Of a stretch of 13,640 nucleotides of DNA, positions 5,970 to 13,018 are shown piece after piece. Under the pieces are notes generated by a model. That model was not told the origin of the DNA. It worked only from the letters and a program-made list of their open reading frames with translations, and made no database searches. Made by a program: the position numbers and the translations under genes. Position 1 is the first letter of the stretch, and the number at the start of each line of letters is the position of its first letter. This stretch comes from Anaerolineae bacterium (GTDB lineage: Bacteria > Chloroflexota > Anaerolineae > E26-bin7), in NCBI GenBank assembly GCA_029933115.1, contig JAOZOT010000055.1:1-13640 (forward strand). Reading direction: 5' to 3'.

Positions 5970-6013
5970 GCGAGCCAGCGAGTCAGCGAGTCAGCGAGTC
6001 TGCGAATCTCGAA
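5970..6013. repeat. Tandem repeat filling the cas5 to 208-aa ORF gap
   Basis: Units of GCGAGTCA run from the base next to the ATG of the 208-residue ORF to the base next to the cas5 stop codon. The whole spacer is repeat, and no Shine-Dalgarno site is left. The orientation is the same as that of the tract at 2959-3070. Confidence 0.85.
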
Positions 6014-6778
6014 TCAGGTATCTATACGCTTGTAGAAGCTGTAGCTTTTGCTGGAGCGCACCAGGCGGTAAGGCAGTGTCACCGTCTTCTGCACTCGATC
6101 CTTGCCCAGGGTGATACGGGCTTTTGTGTAGACGTTGACCTTCTCGAAGGTCAGACCCGGCCCCCAATCGTCCATAATCTGGATCAATCCCAGCGGGAAC
6201 GACGCTGGCCCTTCTCCCTTGATCTGTCCCCCGGCCAGGTAAGCACCATCCAGCAGGAAGTAGCCGTCAGGCAACACCTTCTGAGGATACGGTGGCTTGC
6301 ACAGTTGAAAGAAGCTCCCCCGCTTGCCGAAGTAGTTAACCTGGCGCAACAGGCCATCCAGTTCCGCCAGGTGAGCCTCATCCCCCTCAAAGGCCAGCCC
6401 CAGCGTCCCTTCCAGGTGAGCGTACTCGCGGAAGGCAATAGTCTTCTGCATGGCGCTGAGGCCGGCCCCTTCGTCTCCACCCCCCTTGTCTGCCCGCCGG
6501 GGCTTCTGCACCTTGGCGAACAGGTTGGTCACCACCACCCGCTCTGGTGGGCGCAGGGCGATGTTCAGCTCCTTGAGCCGATCAAAGGTCGCTTCCCCTG
6601 CCGCCAGCCCGTGACAGCGGATGGCCACGTCCAGCAGGGCAGTGCGCACGGCAAAGGGCGTGGGCACTAGCAGTGTCTTGGCCCCTGTCGAGGTAGCCAG
6701 GCTTGACTTGAGGGAAAACAAGGCTACCGGCCGATATTCGGCGATGAGCCACGTCCCGACTGAGCTCGCCAAAGTCAT
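6014..6778 (-). CDS. cas5: Cas5 Cascade subunit
   Basis: The 254-residue product has the N-terminal RAMP segment of Cas5 (GTWLIAEYRPVALFSLKSS, about 8-26, then LLVPTPFAVRTALLD, about 36-50) and a glycine-containing loop NYFGKRGSFFQL (about 148-159). Cas5 caps the 5' handle of the crRNA in Cascade and contacts the large subunit. The position directly after cas7 supports the call. Start ATG at 6778 has AGGAGGTG five bases upstream, in a 14-nt gap after cas7. Overall similarity is recalled by fold pattern and context; I cannot name the subtype. The stop codon abuts a tandem-repeat tract. Confidence 0.8.
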   Translation of the reverse strand: MTLASSVGTWLIAEYRPVALFSLKSSLATSTGAKTLLVPTPFAVRTALLDVAIRCHGLAAGEATFDRLKELNIALRPPERVVVTNLFAKVQKPRRADKGGGDEGAGLSAMQKTIAFREYAHLEGTLGLAFEGDEAHLAELDGLLRQVNYFGKRGSFFQLCKPPYPQKVLPDGYFLLDGAYLAGGQIKGEGPASFPLGLIQIMDDWGPGLTFEKVNVYTKARITLGKDRVQKTVTLPYRLVRSSKSYSFYKRIDT

Positions 6779-6792
6779 GGCTGCACCTCCTG

Positions 6793-7722
6793 CTAGCCGA
6801 ATAGGCGATAAGGGCGCGTGTCGGCCATCAGGCTTTGCATCACCTCGGCGAAGTTGCTCATGCTGTCGAAGCGGTAGGTCTTCAGACTGCCGTTTCCATC
6901 AAGCGCCTGGGCCACGGTCTCCACTTCGTCCTGATAGTTGTCGTTCAGCGGGCTGAGAGCCGGGGCCGGAGCCACTGTGCTGCTCACACTTACCACACCG
7001 CTAAAGTCCACGATGTGTGGATTCTGTGTGCCGCGCATGGCTCCGTTGGGCTCGACGAAGGTGTACAGGATACTTTGCATGAACGCCTGGTAGCGCCGCG
7101 CTCGCTCGTCTTCGTCAATGGCGTACTCCTGGGTGATATCGTTGAAGCCGATGCGGGCCATCTCAAAGGTAGCTACGGTAGCGTAAATGCCGCTGCTGGC
7201 CGGGCGGTGGAAGATAGGCTGGCTGGCCCTCTCGTCGCCGCCTCGCTCGGCCGCGTAGCGCACGTGGAAATAACTGTCAGTGCGGGTCACCTCCGGCAGC
7301 CCCACCACCCAGGCAAACTCGGCCACGCTCTTGCGCGGCACCGAACGGTTGCCCTTGGCAATCAGGTTGCCCTCCAGGTCATCTATGGCACACTTGTTGA
7401 GCAGAGCGTTGATCACGTCACCATCCCTGTCGGCCAGGTTGCCCATGAAGTCGGGATCATCCAGCACCCGGCTGGCACTGAAAATCTGGCAGCCGGCGCA
7501 CAGCGGCAGCTTACCCCTGGCCAGCCGGTACAGGTGCTCGGCCTGGATGTGTTTGAACATGTCGCCGCTGATGGCGTTGACGTTGTACAGCTCGCCGTCG
7601 GCTCCGACGATGTTGACCATGCGGGTCTGAATCTGGTTGCCCTCGCCGCCCTCATTGTTCAGCGAGTGCATGTCCAGCGTCACCCGCCCGCAGATGGATA
7701 GAGAATAGATAACGGTTGTCAT
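6793..7722 (-). CDS. cas7: Cas7 Cascade backbone (Csa2/DevR-like)
   Basis: The 309-residue RAMP protein has the Cas7/DevR signature GRVTLDMHSLNNEGGEGNQ (about 12-30), then MVNIVGADGELYNVNAISGDMFKHIQAEHL (about 35-64) and further conserved blocks such as FARIGFN-like MARIGFNDITQ (about 188-198). Several copies would polymerise along the crRNA spacer in Cascade. Cys75, Cys78 and Cys111 are present but no known metal site is implied. Start ATG at 7722 has AGGAGG nine bases upstream. The 93 bp between cas8 and cas7 contain two hairpins that could stabilise cas7 mRNA, which would fit the higher copy number of this subunit. The gene is intact. Confidence 0.88.
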   Translation of the reverse strand: MTTVIYSLSICGRVTLDMHSLNNEGGEGNQIQTRMVNIVGADGELYNVNAISGDMFKHIQAEHLYRLARGKLPLCAGCQIFSASRVLDDPDFMGNLADRDGDVINALLNKCAIDDLEGNLIAKGNRSVPRKSVAEFAWVVGLPEVTRTDSYFHVRYAAERGGDERASQPIFHRPASSGIYATVATFEMARIGFNDITQEYAIDEDERARRYQAFMQSILYTFVEPNGAMRGTQNPHIVDFSGVVSVSSTVAPAPALSPLNDNYQDEVETVAQALDGNGSLKTYRFDSMSNFAEVMQSLMADTRPYRLFG

Positions 7723-7752
7723 TTTGGGATACCTCCTGTTCGTGAGATGGGT

Positions 7753-7775
7753 GGCGGCGACTGAAATGTGCCGCC
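7753..7775 (-). promoter_or_regulatory. Intercistronic hairpin upstream of cas7
   Basis: GGCGGC at 7753-7758 and GCCGCC at 7770-7775 form a 6-bp GC-only stem with an 11-base loop. It lies 31 bases before the cas7 start codon in the minus-strand mRNA. There is no U-run, so it is more likely a structural or processing element than a terminator. Confidence 0.45.
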
Positions 7776-7782
7776 TGGGGTT

Positions 7783-7815
7783 ATGGTCCAGGCCCCGTCA
7801 TTCGGGCGGGACCAT
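7783..7815 (-). promoter_or_regulatory. Intercistronic hairpin directly after cas8
   Basis: ATGGTCC (7783-7789) and GGACCAT (7809-7815) form a 7-bp stem continued inward, after a bulge, by CCCG/CGGG pairing. It begins at the base following the cas8 stop. It lacks a U-tract, so it would shape or protect the mRNA rather than end it. Confidence 0.5.
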
Positions 7816-8211
7816 CTACATTGCCTCTTCCTCCCGTGGCTCCCGTGCGTAGCCATAGGCCACCAGCAGGTTGCACACCACCTGCGGACCGTATTCGTCC
7901 ACCAGCCCGACGATGGCCGCCACATCATCGGTGCGCAGGTCGCGGCGCATCTGCTGGCCCGTGCTCTCCAGTTTCTGGGCGTTCTCAGCGTTGTAGCTCT
8001 GCATGAAATCGCCCAGAGCGACGATGAAATCGTCCCGGCGATTAGCCTTCTGCTTCAATTCGCGCCCCAGACCGTAGCGGATGTCGTAGAGGCTGCTTTC
8101 GCCACGTGCCTTCCGGCCCTGCGGGATGATGGTGCTATAGCGGATGGCATAGGCCACGTTCTGAAAGCCCGCGTTCTCGATGATAGCCTTAAGTTCCTTT
8201 TTATTGTTCAC
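7816..8211 (-). CDS. cas11: Putative Cas11 small subunit from internal start in cas8
   Basis: An in-frame GTG at 8211 (Cas8 codon 454) is preceded by GGAGGT with 5-nt spacing, as strong as any ribosome site in this operon and hard to explain as chance coding sequence. The product would have 131 residues, starting VNNKKELKAIIENAG, and appears mostly helical, which fits Cas11. Known biology: in types I-B, I-C and I-D, Cas11 is translated independently from within the large-subunit gene. It would lie along the Cas7 backbone and stabilise the R-loop. Alternative: the motif is fortuitous and the 208-residue ORF after cas5 is the small subunit. Not proven without protein data. Confidence 0.6.
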   Translation of the reverse strand: MNNKKELKAIIENAGFQNVAYAIRYSTIIPQGRKARGESSLYDIRYGLGRELKQKANRRDDFIVALGDFMQSYNAENAQKLESTGQQMRRDLRTDDVAAIVGLVDEYGPQVVCNLLVAYGYAREPREEEAM

Positions 8212-9570
8212 GATCAACCTCCCTAGAAAATCGGTACGGAAGGGGCGCACCCAGCGGTGCCCCGCTTCCCATTCGCTGGTCAAATACTGGCTGTAGCCCA
8301 CAGCAAAGTCGAAGAAAGCGTCAATCTGCTGGCCTGACAGAAAATCGCGGTACTGCACCAGCAGGTTGTAACCGTCGCTGCGCGTCTCGTCAATGGCGCT
8401 GATTATGTTGCGGTGTTCCTCGATCACCTCCTTCAAATCCAATACCTCGGTTCGGGTCTGGGCTATGCCTGCCCAACGCGGCAGGCCGATGAAAGCCAGG
8501 TTGAGGGCGGTGTAGGCATTGCGGCTGAGTAGCTTGTACTGGGTGACGTGAAAGCCGGCCACCACTCGATCCGGCCCATAGCCCTCGAAGTCCAGTTCGT
8601 CGTACTGTCCAGCCTCGCTGTATTCCAGCAAGGTCTGGGTGTACAGCAGGGCAGCCACGCAGTCCATCTTGACTGCCGTCTCGTTCCACAATCTGTCGGC
8701 GAAGGTTTGCAAGACTGCCCTGTGTGCTGCCAGGGTTATGTCCAAAGGAGCTACCACATAGGTTTTGCGGTCATCACCGCCGCGCACAGTGCGCGGCACA
8801 GCGCACTGCCACAACCCGGCCACCTTCAGGTATTCCAGCAGCCAGAATGAACGTTCGTTGCCCATCGTCAGCGCGTTGGCCTTGGGCCGGTTCTGCCCCT
8901 TGCCCTGATGGGGGTTGAATAGTTGCGAGGCGGTCAGCTCACGTTTCACCCCTTTGCGCCCCACCTGCTTGGCCCAATCTTTGGCCAGGGCATCCAGATC
9001 AGTTCCTGGCTGGGCGCACATAGCCAGGATGGTCTTCAGGTTGACCGCTGGCGGATCGCCTGTCTGCCACCATTGCTGAACGGCGGTGTTGTAAGTGGAG
9101 GTAGCTTGCATTCGGTAGTCGCCTACCAGCGCCAGCACCCAGAAGTCGGGCTGGGGGCGTAGTGCATCCAGGGCGCGCTGGGCATCGCTATCTACTGCTC
9201 CATCAGCCTGGGTGGTCTTTTTCAAGTCGTCCCGCGCTTGGCGATAGGCGCGAAACCGCTCCCAACCAGTCTCATAGTCGCGCACCGAGCTCTCGCCAGC
9301 GGGGAAGCCTTCGGGGGGCCTGGCCTTGCGCGTCTGCACGAACGGAGCCAGTACGAAGGGACGGCAGCCGTCCACCCACGCCTCCTGCAACGGCTCCGGC
9401 AGTTCGACGGTATAGTACGGCCCGGCGTCGCGCAACCAGAGGCGTCGCGGGGCGTCGCGCCCCTTGGCCTGGGCCAGCACCTCGTCCAACACCGCCGCCA
9501 GCCCGTAGGCAGCCAGCACGTCGGCAAAGGTGCCGGTGCGCTTGTCCATATAGTAGGTCTGTTGGTACAT
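7816..9570 (-). CDS. cas8: Cas8-type Cascade large subunit
   Basis: The 584-residue protein is called by position (first gene of the effector block, directly before cas7 and cas5), by size, and by a helical C-terminus with IRYGLGRELKQKA and FIVALGDFMQSYNAENAQ (about 496-535). In Cascade the large subunit recognises the PAM and recruits Cas3. I see no zinc finger, HD or polymerase motif, so it is not a Cas10. I cannot assign the Cas8 subfamily. Start ATG at 9570 has AGGAG seven bases upstream. The gene contains a strong internal ribosome site and GTG at 8211, probably producing a separate small subunit from the last 131 codons. It is head-to-head with the mazE-type antitoxin gene across 130 bp. 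Confidence 0.75.
   Translation of the reverse strand: MYQQTYYMDKRTGTFADVLAAYGLAAVLDEVLAQAKGRDAPRRLWLRDAGPYYTVELPEPLQEAWVDGCRPFVLAPFVQTRKARPPEGFPAGESSVRDYETGWERFRAYRQARDDLKKTTQADGAVDSDAQRALDALRPQPDFWVLALVGDYRMQATSTYNTAVQQWWQTGDPPAVNLKTILAMCAQPGTDLDALAKDWAKQVGRKGVKRELTASQLFNPHQGKGQNRPKANALTMGNERSFWLLEYLKVAGLWQCAVPRTVRGGDDRKTYVVAPLDITLAAHRAVLQTFADRLWNETAVKMDCVAALLYTQTLLEYSEAGQYDELDFEGYGPDRVVAGFHVTQYKLLSRNAYTALNLAFIGLPRWAGIAQTRTEVLDLKEVIEEHRNIISAIDETRSDGYNLLVQYRDFLSGQQIDAFFDFAVGYSQYLTSEWEAGHRWVRPFRTDFLGRLIVNNKKELKAIIENAGFQNVAYAIRYSTIIPQGRKARGESSLYDIRYGLGRELKQKANRRDDFIVALGDFMQSYNAENAQKLESTGQQMRRDLRTDDVAAIVGLVDEYGPQVVCNLLVAYGYAREPREEEAM
8217..8222 (-). promoter_or_regulatory. Internal Shine-Dalgarno within cas8
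   Basis: GGAGGT on the minus strand, within codons for Gly-Arg-Leu, five bases before GTG 8211. It decides the start of the proposed Cas11. Confidence 0.65.
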
Positions 9571-9598
9571 AAGCCGCTCCTTTCCTCACTCACGAAAG

Positions 9599-9627
9599 TT
9601 GACGCAAGCTGGAAATGATGGTATCAT
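9599..9627 (+). promoter_or_regulatory. Promoter of the MazEF-type operon
   Basis: TTGACG at 9599-9604 and TATCAT at 9622-9627 are 17 bases apart, a good sigma-70-type promoter giving a leader of about 67 nt before the ATG at 9701. The -10 box overlaps by one base offset with TATGAT on the opposite strand (9628-9623), which could serve the divergent cas8 operon; a good minus-strand -35 box is not visible. Confidence 0.7.
9615..9627. promoter_or_regulatory. Palindrome across the -10 box, candidate operator
   Basis: ATGAT and ATCAT with a 3-base centre form an imperfect-centre palindrome covering the -10 element. MazE/AbrB-type antitoxins repress their own promoters at palindromes, so this is a plausible site. 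Short length keeps confidence low. Confidence 0.35.
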
Positions 9628-9700
9628 AGGTTTGAAGCTCGATCCCAAAGCCGAAAGTGCGATTGCAGAAACTGACTAGGCGAGTTACGGGGGTACGATA

Positions 9701-10000
9701 ATGACTACTCTCACCTTGCAATTATCTGACAAACCTGTTGTCACTCTGCCGGCCGAACTGGCTCACCAGGCCGGCCTGGAAGAAGGCGAGGTGCAAGTCG
9801 TTCTCGGTGAACGCAGCCTCACTGTGATTCCGATCACGCCGTCCACCGATTATATGATCCGCTGGGAGGCTGTGGCGGCGACTTTACGCGAACAGGCAGC
9901 ACAGTTCGACCTTTCCCTGGAAGATCGCCGCGATGCCTCATATTGGGAAATCGTCACTCCTCTGTTCGAGGAGGTGGAACACATAGTCAGTTCCGTGTGA
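9701..10000 (+). CDS. AbrB/MazE-type antitoxin
   Basis: The 99-residue product begins with the swapped-hairpin AbrB pattern: LQLSDKPVVTLPAELAHQAGLEEGEVQVVLGERSL is the strand-helix-strand DNA-binding half, and the acidic-rich C-terminus (about 50-99, ending FEEVEHIVSSV) would wrap around the toxin. It would neutralise the MazF-type toxin encoded 12 nt downstream and repress their common promoter as a dimer. Start ATG at 9701 follows a run of five G bases 7 nt upstream. It stands on the plus strand between cas8 and cas3, which are both on the minus strand. Family call rests on the N-terminal pattern plus the partner gene. Confidence 0.8.
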   Translation: MTTLTLQLSDKPVVTLPAELAHQAGLEEGEVQVVLGERSLTVIPITPSTDYMIRWEAVAATLREQAAQFDLSLEDRRDASYWEIVTPLFEEVEHIVSSV

Positions 10001-10012
10001 TACCAGGTTGCC

Positions 10013-10447
10013 ATGTCCCCCTACCCACACACGCCACAACGTGGTCATCTGTATTGGGCCCGAGTGCCCTATTTGCCGGAGCGTCCGTTGGACGTGCTGC
10101 GTCGTATGCCGAGAGGGGAAGTGCGTGCTGCCCTCACCTTCAAAACGCGGCCTGTCCTGGTTGTGCAAAATCGCCGAGATAATGCCAACCCTGCTTACCC
10201 CTTTGTCCTGGTGGCCGCCGTCCATTCTATCAAGGCAGGCGAACTCGAAAAGCTGCGCCGGATCAACCATCCCACTGACTTCCTTCTCTCCCCGACCGAG
10301 TGTGGATTGAAACGCCCTTCGGTTGTGTTCCTCAATCAGCTTCTCACCATTCACAAGAATCTCTTGCAGGATCACATCGGCTCTCTATCTTCGGCCAAGC
10401 TGGCCGAACTCAACGTTAAATTGGCTCTGGCATTGGACTTGGTGTAG
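10013..10447 (+). CDS. MazF/PemK-type endoribonuclease toxin
   Basis: The 144-residue product has the MazF blocks in order: RGHLYWARVP (10-19), KTRPVLVVQN (44-53) with the likely catalytic Arg46, and GLKRPSVVFLNQLLTIHKNLL (98-118) followed by the IGSLSSAKLAELN helix. MazF enzymes cleave mRNA at short motifs. The loop between the first two strands (about 20-43) is longer and more basic than in the Escherichia coli enzyme, which could affect RNA or antitoxin binding. It lies 12 nt after the antitoxin gene with only a weak ribosome site. The stop is only 5 bp from the cas3 stop on the other strand, leaving no room for a terminator between the two genes. Confidence 0.88.
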   Translation: MSPYPHTPQRGHLYWARVPYLPERPLDVLRRMPRGEVRAALTFKTRPVLVVQNRRDNANPAYPFVLVAAVHSIKAGELEKLRRINHPTDFLLSPTECGLKRPSVVFLNQLLTIHKNLLQDHIGSLSSAKLAELNVKLALALDLV

Positions 10448-10452
10448 TAAGT

Positions 10453-13008
10453 TTATGTCCTTTGCGACTTGCCATCGGCCAGCCGCAATGCCCGCACGAT
10501 GAGAAAGTAGAGCAGCCACCAGTCCCAGTCGCTCTCCGGCGGCAACTGGAGCATCTGCCGTTCCAGTGATGTGGCCGGTGCAGCGAGCAATAGCTCAGCG
10601 GCCAAGCCTTCCGCCTCGACAAAGCCAGCCGTCCGAAGCGCCGCTGCCACCGCCGCGCTGGCATGGGAATCGAGCCGGTACTTTTCGTCAAAGCGGTCCA
10701 ACTGTGGCGTATGGTGGCGGGCGATGGCCGTCAGCACCGCCCGGCGCAGGCCGTGATTGCCACCCACCACCCGGTTGACCAGCCTGGCCACCGCCACCGC
10801 ACCCTCCCCGGCGTGATGGGGACGTTTGGGGCGTACCCGCCGGGCCGTCTCCCGATGCGCTTCTGTCTCGCTGTGCGTATGGACGGCCATGAACGCAGCG
10901 TCGGCCAGCGGTTCGCCAATCTCTTGCTGATAGGCCCGCGCCCACTTCTGCCAGCGAACTTGCAGCTTGCCCACATCGTGCAGGGCGATGGCCAGTCGGA
11001 TTGCCTGGTCAACGCTCCCTGCTGGCAGCCCTAGTCTGGTCTCCAATCGCGCCGCCACGTAAGCCATCGGATCTGCCAACTCACGGCGGTAGACGGCCAG
11101 CATCCCCCGCACGTGCTCGGCATAGCTCTCCAGTTGATAGGTGTAGTTATCCTCCCCGCCCTTTTCGCCCTGTGGCGCAGGTGGAGTGCGATAGCTACCG
11201 TCACTCTCGGTGAAACGGAAGCCCAGGTCAGCGTCATAGGCCACCAGCGCCGGGTGGACGACGAACAAGGTGGACCACGACAACTGGTCCTCCGAGGCCA
11301 CCACCGGCCAGTCGAAGCGCAGCGGGGCGCGGGAGTCCTCTTCGCCCTCGCTCTCCACCGGACGCCGCAACGCCCATTCCAGATCCAACTCGTCGGCTTG
11401 ATCCCACAGTTCCTCGAACTTGCCCCGCAGCGTGCCCTGCCATAGCGAGAAGCCACGACAGGCGAACGGGTTGCCCAGTTGTTGTGGGTCGTCGTGTACC
11501 AGCAGGGTGCGGCTGTCCACGCGGCGGATCAACTTCGAGCGCACTGCCGTGTCGCCCAGAGCTATCCCCTGTGTTATGTCCTCCCAGATTTGCCGCTCCT
11601 CAGTTTGCATATCGGCCAGCAACTGGCGGTCGGCCTCGGCGTGGACTGTGTTGACGAGTTGTTGCTCACTGTAGAAATCCAGCACCACGCCATCCCCCTC
11701 ATCCAGTTTGCGGAGGGCGTCCCACGTCCCCTGGCACAATTTGGCTTCACCTTTGCCGGTGTAGGGCGCATAGTTGGGCTTGCTGTCTTTGCCAGGCGGC
11801 ACGTCGTACACGTACACATCGCCCTGCTCGCTGGCGAAGCGAGCGCAGCGTCCGGCTCGCTGGAGCACGCTGGCGGCGGGAGCCACCTCGGTGTGCATGG
11901 TCTCACAGGTAATGTCCAGCCCGACCTCGACCACCTGGGTCGCCACCAGGATCAGGCGGGGTACTTGGGGGCTGTGCTTTTCGGGCGAGCCGAACTCGCG
12001 GCGAACGAACTCCTCTTTCAGGTCACGGTGCTCACGGGTGAAGCGGGCGTGGAGCAACACGACCCAGGTGACGTGCTCCCAGCCCTGTTGCTCGCGCACC
12101 AACTCGTAGAGGCGCTCAAGGGCCTTGCCCAGAACGCGCTCACGGTCAGCCGGCTTCCATGCGCTGCCAATGGCTGTGTAGAAGTCGTCTAGCCGGAGGT
12201 CATTGACAGGCAGCGGTCGGCAACCCCGCTCCACCAACTCTGTGTACAAATCCTGCGCCCGGTCCACTGTGTTGCGGATGGCGATGGAACGATGTGCATG
12301 CCGGTCGAGGATGGCTCCGGCGCTCATCTCCTCTTCTACCACGTGAAAGCGACGGGCCTTGCCCTGTTGCGACGGGATGTGGGCCAGCTCATCGGGCGGC
12401 ACGGTGATGGCCCTCGCTCTCAGCAGGCCCTCCAGTTCCGTCACCATCGTGGCCGAGAAGGTGGCCGTCATCAGCACGAAGGGCGTCACCCCACCCAGCA
12501 GCCGCAATACCTGGAGCGTGGTTTTCAGCGCCCCGTCGGGTGGGAACAGGTGGAATTCGTCGAACACCAAGTAGCTACCGATGACTGCACCGGCGTTGAG
12601 GTTGGCCCGGCTCCGGCCAGTGGCGTAGGGCACACCCAGCACGTTGCTGAGGGTCTGGTCAATGGTGGTGAAAATCAGGTCGCCCTCGAACTGACGGTCT
12701 TCGGGCCGTTCGCCGGTCTGCACCGTCACCCCGCGCCGGAGGTTGAGCCCGTAGCGCAGGTTGTAGCGGGACACGACCTCGTCATATTCTGCACCGAACT
12801 GATTGACCAGCACCCGCATGGGCACCGAATACACGCAACGGCGAGGGAAGGCGGCCGGGTCTGGTTCAGCCAGGTGGTAAAGAAAAGGGTATAGCGCAGC
12901 GCGGGTCTTACCCGCTCCGGTGGGTGCTTGCAAGATCACGCTTTGCCCTTGCCGTAAGGTGTCGAACGTCAGCCTCTGGAAGTCGAACAAATCATTAGCT
13001 TGGGTCAC
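10453..13008 (-). CDS. cas3: Cas3 helicase-nuclease with C-terminal HD domain
   Basis: The 851-residue protein is an SF2 helicase followed by an HD nuclease. Helicase motifs: Walker A APTGAGKT (28-35), DEFH (150-153), TAT-type motif III (about 181-183), LVATQVVEVGLDI (354-366) and QRAGRCAR (383-390). HD motifs come last: His632, His677-Asp678 in LHDVGK, His731-His732, His765-His766 and Asp845. Most Cas3 proteins carry HD at the N-terminus, so the order is reversed; a reversed order is known in type I-G (formerly I-U). Type I-A usually splits the two activities into separate proteins. The GTG start at 13008 is 10 nt after the WYL gene with GGGAG upstream; a start at 13098 would need 90 bp of overlap. 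Cas3 would nick, unwind and shred the DNA bound by Cascade. Confidence 0.95.
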   Translation of the reverse strand: MTQANDLFDFQRLTFDTLRQGQSVILQAPTGAGKTRAALYPFLYHLAEPDPAAFPRRCVYSVPMRVLVNQFGAEYDEVVSRYNLRYGLNLRRGVTVQTGERPEDRQFEGDLIFTTIDQTLSNVLGVPYATGRSRANLNAGAVIGSYLVFDEFHLFPPDGALKTTLQVLRLLGGVTPFVLMTATFSATMVTELEGLLRARAITVPPDELAHIPSQQGKARRFHVVEEEMSAGAILDRHAHRSIAIRNTVDRAQDLYTELVERGCRPLPVNDLRLDDFYTAIGSAWKPADRERVLGKALERLYELVREQQGWEHVTWVVLLHARFTREHRDLKEEFVRREFGSPEKHSPQVPRLILVATQVVEVGLDITCETMHTEVAPAASVLQRAGRCARFASEQGDVYVYDVPPGKDSKPNYAPYTGKGEAKLCQGTWDALRKLDEGDGVVLDFYSEQQLVNTVHAEADRQLLADMQTEERQIWEDITQGIALGDTAVRSKLIRRVDSRTLLVHDDPQQLGNPFACRGFSLWQGTLRGKFEELWDQADELDLEWALRRPVESEGEEDSRAPLRFDWPVVASEDQLSWSTLFVVHPALVAYDADLGFRFTESDGSYRTPPAPQGEKGGEDNYTYQLESYAEHVRGMLAVYRRELADPMAYVAARLETRLGLPAGSVDQAIRLAIALHDVGKLQVRWQKWARAYQQEIGEPLADAAFMAVHTHSETEAHRETARRVRPKRPHHAGEGAVAVARLVNRVVGGNHGLRRAVLTAIARHHTPQLDRFDEKYRLDSHASAAVAAALRTAGFVEAEGLAAELLLAAPATSLERQMLQLPPESDWDWWLLYFLIVRALRLADGKSQRT

Positions 13009-13018
13009 GTCAGCTCCC

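Noticed and set aside
6835..7701. 288-residue plus-strand open frame
   Set aside because: Antisense shadow of cas7 produced by GC-rich codon bias; no recognisable motifs or ribosome site.
7783..7815. Rho-independent terminator after cas8
   Set aside because: Good stem but no U-run downstream, and the operon continues into cas7.
11479..12192. 237-residue plus-strand open frame in cas3
   Set aside because: Antisense shadow across the conserved helicase motifs V and VI.
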